Origin: Zhongshania marina
GTDB taxonomy: Bacteria; Pseudomonadota; Gammaproteobacteria; Pseudomonadales; Spongiibacteraceae
NCBI RefSeq assembly: GCF_002915595.1
Contig: NZ_PQGG01000031.1
Coordinates: forward strand, 62,001 to 126,000
Direction: 5' to 3'
DNA length: 64,000 bases
Part shown: in pieces, positions 62,420 to 64,000 of the stretch
How positions within the stretch are numbered: position 1 is the stretch's first letter
Layout of the letters: each line of letters opens with the position of its first letter
Notes under the pieces: model-generated
Told to the model about the DNA's origin: nothing
Databases searched by the model: none
The model's input: only the letters and a program-made list of their open reading frames with translations
Program-made: the position numbers and the translations under genes

Positions 62420-63145
62420 ATGGAACTGATAGCAAATAGTATTTTAGCATTACGCTCAATGCTTTTTTTCACTGGCTACGCCTTAATCACCGTGTTTATC
62501 AGTACCACGGGGCTGTTATTTACCTCTTTTCTGCCTTTCCACATCCGCGGCCGCTATTTTGTCTTGGGCAATGCAGCAATTATTTTTTTACTGCGTATTT
62601 GCTGTGGTGTAAAAACCGAGATTCGCGGCTCATTACCTACGGATCTCCCCTATGTGGCGATGGCGAAGCACCAAAGTCAGTGGGAAACTTTTTATCTTCA
62701 GTGGTTTTTATTCCCTGTTGCAACGGTGGTAAAACGGGAGCTATTTAACATTCCCTTTTTCGGCTGGGCTCTAAGAATGATGAACGCTATTGGAATTGAT
62801 CGTAGCAATCCACGGGCCGCCATGCGACAAACAATGGAGCAGGGGCTATCACGGCTAAAAAATAACTATAGTGTGCTTATATTCCCAGAGGGAACTCGCA
62901 CACCTGTCGGCACCCGCGGCCGCTATGCCCGCAGTGGCTCAGGAATAGCCATTGCAGCGGGGGTAGCTGTACTACCAATAGCGCATAATGCTGGCAAATT
63001 ATGGCCGGCGAAGGGGCTTCTTATTAAACCCGGTACGGTAACCCTTGTTATAGGCGAACCGATATCAAGCCAAGGACGGGAAAGCAAAGAGCTGACGCTG
63101 GAAGTAGAAAACTGGATAGAAGCTCAGTGTGAACTAATCCAATAA
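62420..63145 (+). CDS. plsC: Lysophospholipid acyltransferase (PlsC family)
   Basis: This 241-residue 1-acyl-glycerol-3-phosphate acyltransferase-like protein of phospholipid synthesis has an N-terminal helix (about residues 12-35), acyltransferase block I as HQSQWE (His-x4-Glu, rather than the usual His-x4-Asp) in AKHQSQWETFYLQ (about 76-88) and block III FPEGTRTPVG (about 155-164). The H-x4-E form is typical of the group encoded between glyS and gyrB. The ATG at 62420 is preferred; a TTG four codons upstream is possible. The ribosome site is weak and lies near a hairpin. Confidence 0.9.
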   Translation: MELIANSILALRSMLFFTGYALITVFISTTGLLFTSFLPFHIRGRYFVLGNAAIIFLLRICCGVKTEIRGSLPTDLPYVAMAKHQSQWETFYLQWFLFPVATVVKRELFNIPFFGWALRMMNAIGIDRSNPRAAMRQTMEQGLSRLKNNYSVLIFPEGTRTPVGTRGRYARSGSGIAIAAGVAVLPIAHNAGKLWPAKGLLIKPGTVTLVIGEPISSQGRESKELTLEVENWIEAQCELIQ

Positions 63146-63210
63146 TAATCGCTGCAATGTACTTTGCGACTTTGTAGAGAAGGCGGCTTTGTTCGATTAT
63201 TAAAGAAAGC

Positions 63211-63239
63211 TGGAGCTACGGCTTTTGCCAGTAGCTCCA
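63211..63239 (-). terminator. Intrinsic terminator of gyrB
   Basis: On the minus strand TGGAGCTAC-TGGC-AAAA-GCC-GTAGCTCCA is a long perfect stem followed by GCTTTCTTT. It lies 17 bp after the gyrB stop codon, between gyrB and convergent plsC, and may serve both. Confidence 0.75.
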
Positions 63240-63255
63240 AATAAGAAGGGCAGAC

Positions 63256-64000
63256 CTATACGTCTAGGTTGGCAACCTTCAATGCATTGGTTTCTATGAA
63301 ATCTCGGCGCGGTTCAACGTGATCTCCCATCAGGGTAGTAAATATTTGATCCGCGGCTACCGCATCTTCAATGGTTACCCTCAACATACGGCGTGCATCT
63401 GGGTCCATCGTTGTTTCCCATAGCTGCTCGGGGTTCATTTCACCTAGACCCTTATAGCGCTGGACGTTAAATCCGCGTTCAGCTTGCTGCATAAGCCAGC
63501 TAATGACCTCAGAGAAATCGCTGACTTCTTGAACCCGCTCACCACGCTTAATATATGCACCTTCTTCCAGTAGACCTTGCAAGCTCTGGCCTAATGAAAC
63601 GATGGCCTGGTAGTCCGCAGACTTGAAGAAATCACGCCCAAACTGATAGTGATCACTCACTCCGTGAGAGATGATATCAATTACCGGCAAGAATACGTGT
63701 AGCTCTGGGTCTTCAACTATACGCACATCGTAGCGGTGCTGAGCATCGCGCTGCTCTAACTCAACCGTCACTTCGGCTAGTCTTTCTGCCCACTTAGCCA
63801 CTACGGCCTTATCGGCAAGCTCATCGGCATTCAACACCGGCATATACGTTAGTTCACGCAAAACGCCGGCAGGGTAGAGGCGAGATAGGCGAGCGATAAT
63901 GCTATCGACTCGACGATATTGAACAATGAGTTCCTCTAATCCTGCACCACCAATGGGGGCTGCATCTGGGTTAACGTATAGCGCTGCGCCATCTAATGCG
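63256..64000 (-). CDS. gyrB: DNA gyrase subunit B, C-terminal part (cut by window edge)
   Basis: GyrB is the ATPase subunit of DNA gyrase. About 248 C-terminal residues are visible, running off the window edge. They include the gammaproteobacterial insert ([42 protein letters not shown]) and the Toprim-region end [19 protein letters not shown] ... [12 protein letters not shown]. The insert and motifs distinguish it from ParE. The stop codon is followed by an intrinsic terminator. gyrB normally lies near the replication origin with dnaA-dnaN-recF, so the origin is probably beyond the right end. Confidence 0.96.
   Translation of the reverse strand, partial: ALDGAALYVNPDAAPIGGAGLEELIVQYRRVDSIIARLSRLYPAGVLRELTYMPVLNADELADKAVVAKWAERLAEVTVELEQRDAQHRYDVRIVEDPELHVFLPVIDIISHGVSDHYQFGRDFFKSADYQAIVSLGQSLQGLLEEGAYIKRGERVQEVSDFSEVISWLMQQAERGFNVQRYKGLGEMNPEQLWETTMDPDARRMLRVTIEDAVAADQIFTTLMGDHVEPRRDFIETNALKVANLDV

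Overview
The window is a gammaproteobacterial chromosome segment that looks like core genome: densely packed genes, many 1-8 bp overlaps, and no insertion sequence, prophage, CRISPR array, rRNA or tRNA that I can recognise. Base composition is near 50% GC and fairly even. An ectoine operon, an aa3-type cytochrome c oxidase and Trk potassium uptake fit a marine or moderately halophilic aerobe. Gene order resembles the origin-proximal part of Pseudomonas chromosomes (aroE-hemF-tsaC-dprA-lysM / def-fmt-rsmB-trkA, glyQS-plsC-gyrB, and separately dsbA-c4-c5-engB-polA and znuA-zur-znuCB). A Cellvibrionales or Spongiibacteraceae-like organism is plausible but is inference only.

Layout. 1-2.9 kb: ectoine synthesis (ectABC, minus strand, ectC cut by the window edge) with a divergent MarR regulator. 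3.0-6.7 kb: a zinc-ribbon methyltransferase, a c5-type cytochrome lipoprotein, a DUF523/DUF1722 protein and a DNA photolyase. 6.8-9.9 kb: a translationally coupled three-gene unit (retropepsin-like protease, inactive transglutaminase with 7 TM helices, ATP-grasp ligase) ending in a strong terminator. 10-15.7 kb: DsbA lipoprotein, cytochromes c4 and c5, engB and polA. Between engB and polA lies a strong candidate small RNA gene at the genomic position occupied by Spot 42 in Escherichia coli and ErsA in Pseudomonas. 15.9-19.2 kb: a small secreted protein and the zinc uptake set znuA / zur-znuC-znuB with a Zur-box-like palindrome. 19.2-28 kb: cytochrome c oxidase structural genes (coxB-coxA-cox11-coxC) and biogenesis genes (surf1, a Sco-like protein, ctaA, ctaB, sco). 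28.4-37.7 kb: assorted metabolic, stress and transport genes (MATE pump, DinB-fold, LysR/azoR/pirin, CBS, esterase, ZIP transporter, saccharopine-dehydrogenase-like reductase). 37.8-42.7 kb: yheV-prlC, gamma carbonic anhydrase, Na/Ca antiporter, aroE. 42.7-53 kb: hemF, tsaC, dprA and a LysM protein facing def-fmt-rsmB-trkA-trkH and a methyltransferase. 53-59 kb: a GGDEF/EAL protein, a large Ig-like/PHP-domain lipoprotein, SOS gene yebG with a LexA box, and djlA. 59-64 kb: glyQS, plsC and the C-terminal part of gyrB.

The genes form a few functional groups. Cytochromes c4 and c5 can feed the aa3 oxidase, whose heme A, CuA and CuB are supplied by CtaA/CtaB, Sco and Cox11. The ectoine operon and Trk system both serve osmoadaptation. 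Zur probably controls its own zinc importer. LexA probably controls yebG. Translation-related genes (def, fmt, rsmB, glyQS, tsaC, engB) are concentrated here, as is usual near the origin. The observations most worth following are the polA-engB small RNA, the ATP-grasp/transglutaminase/protease unit, the Sco-like protein with CxxxC but no copper histidine, the histidine-rich ZnuC tail, and regulatory hairpins in the ectoine operon and upstream of the small secreted protein.
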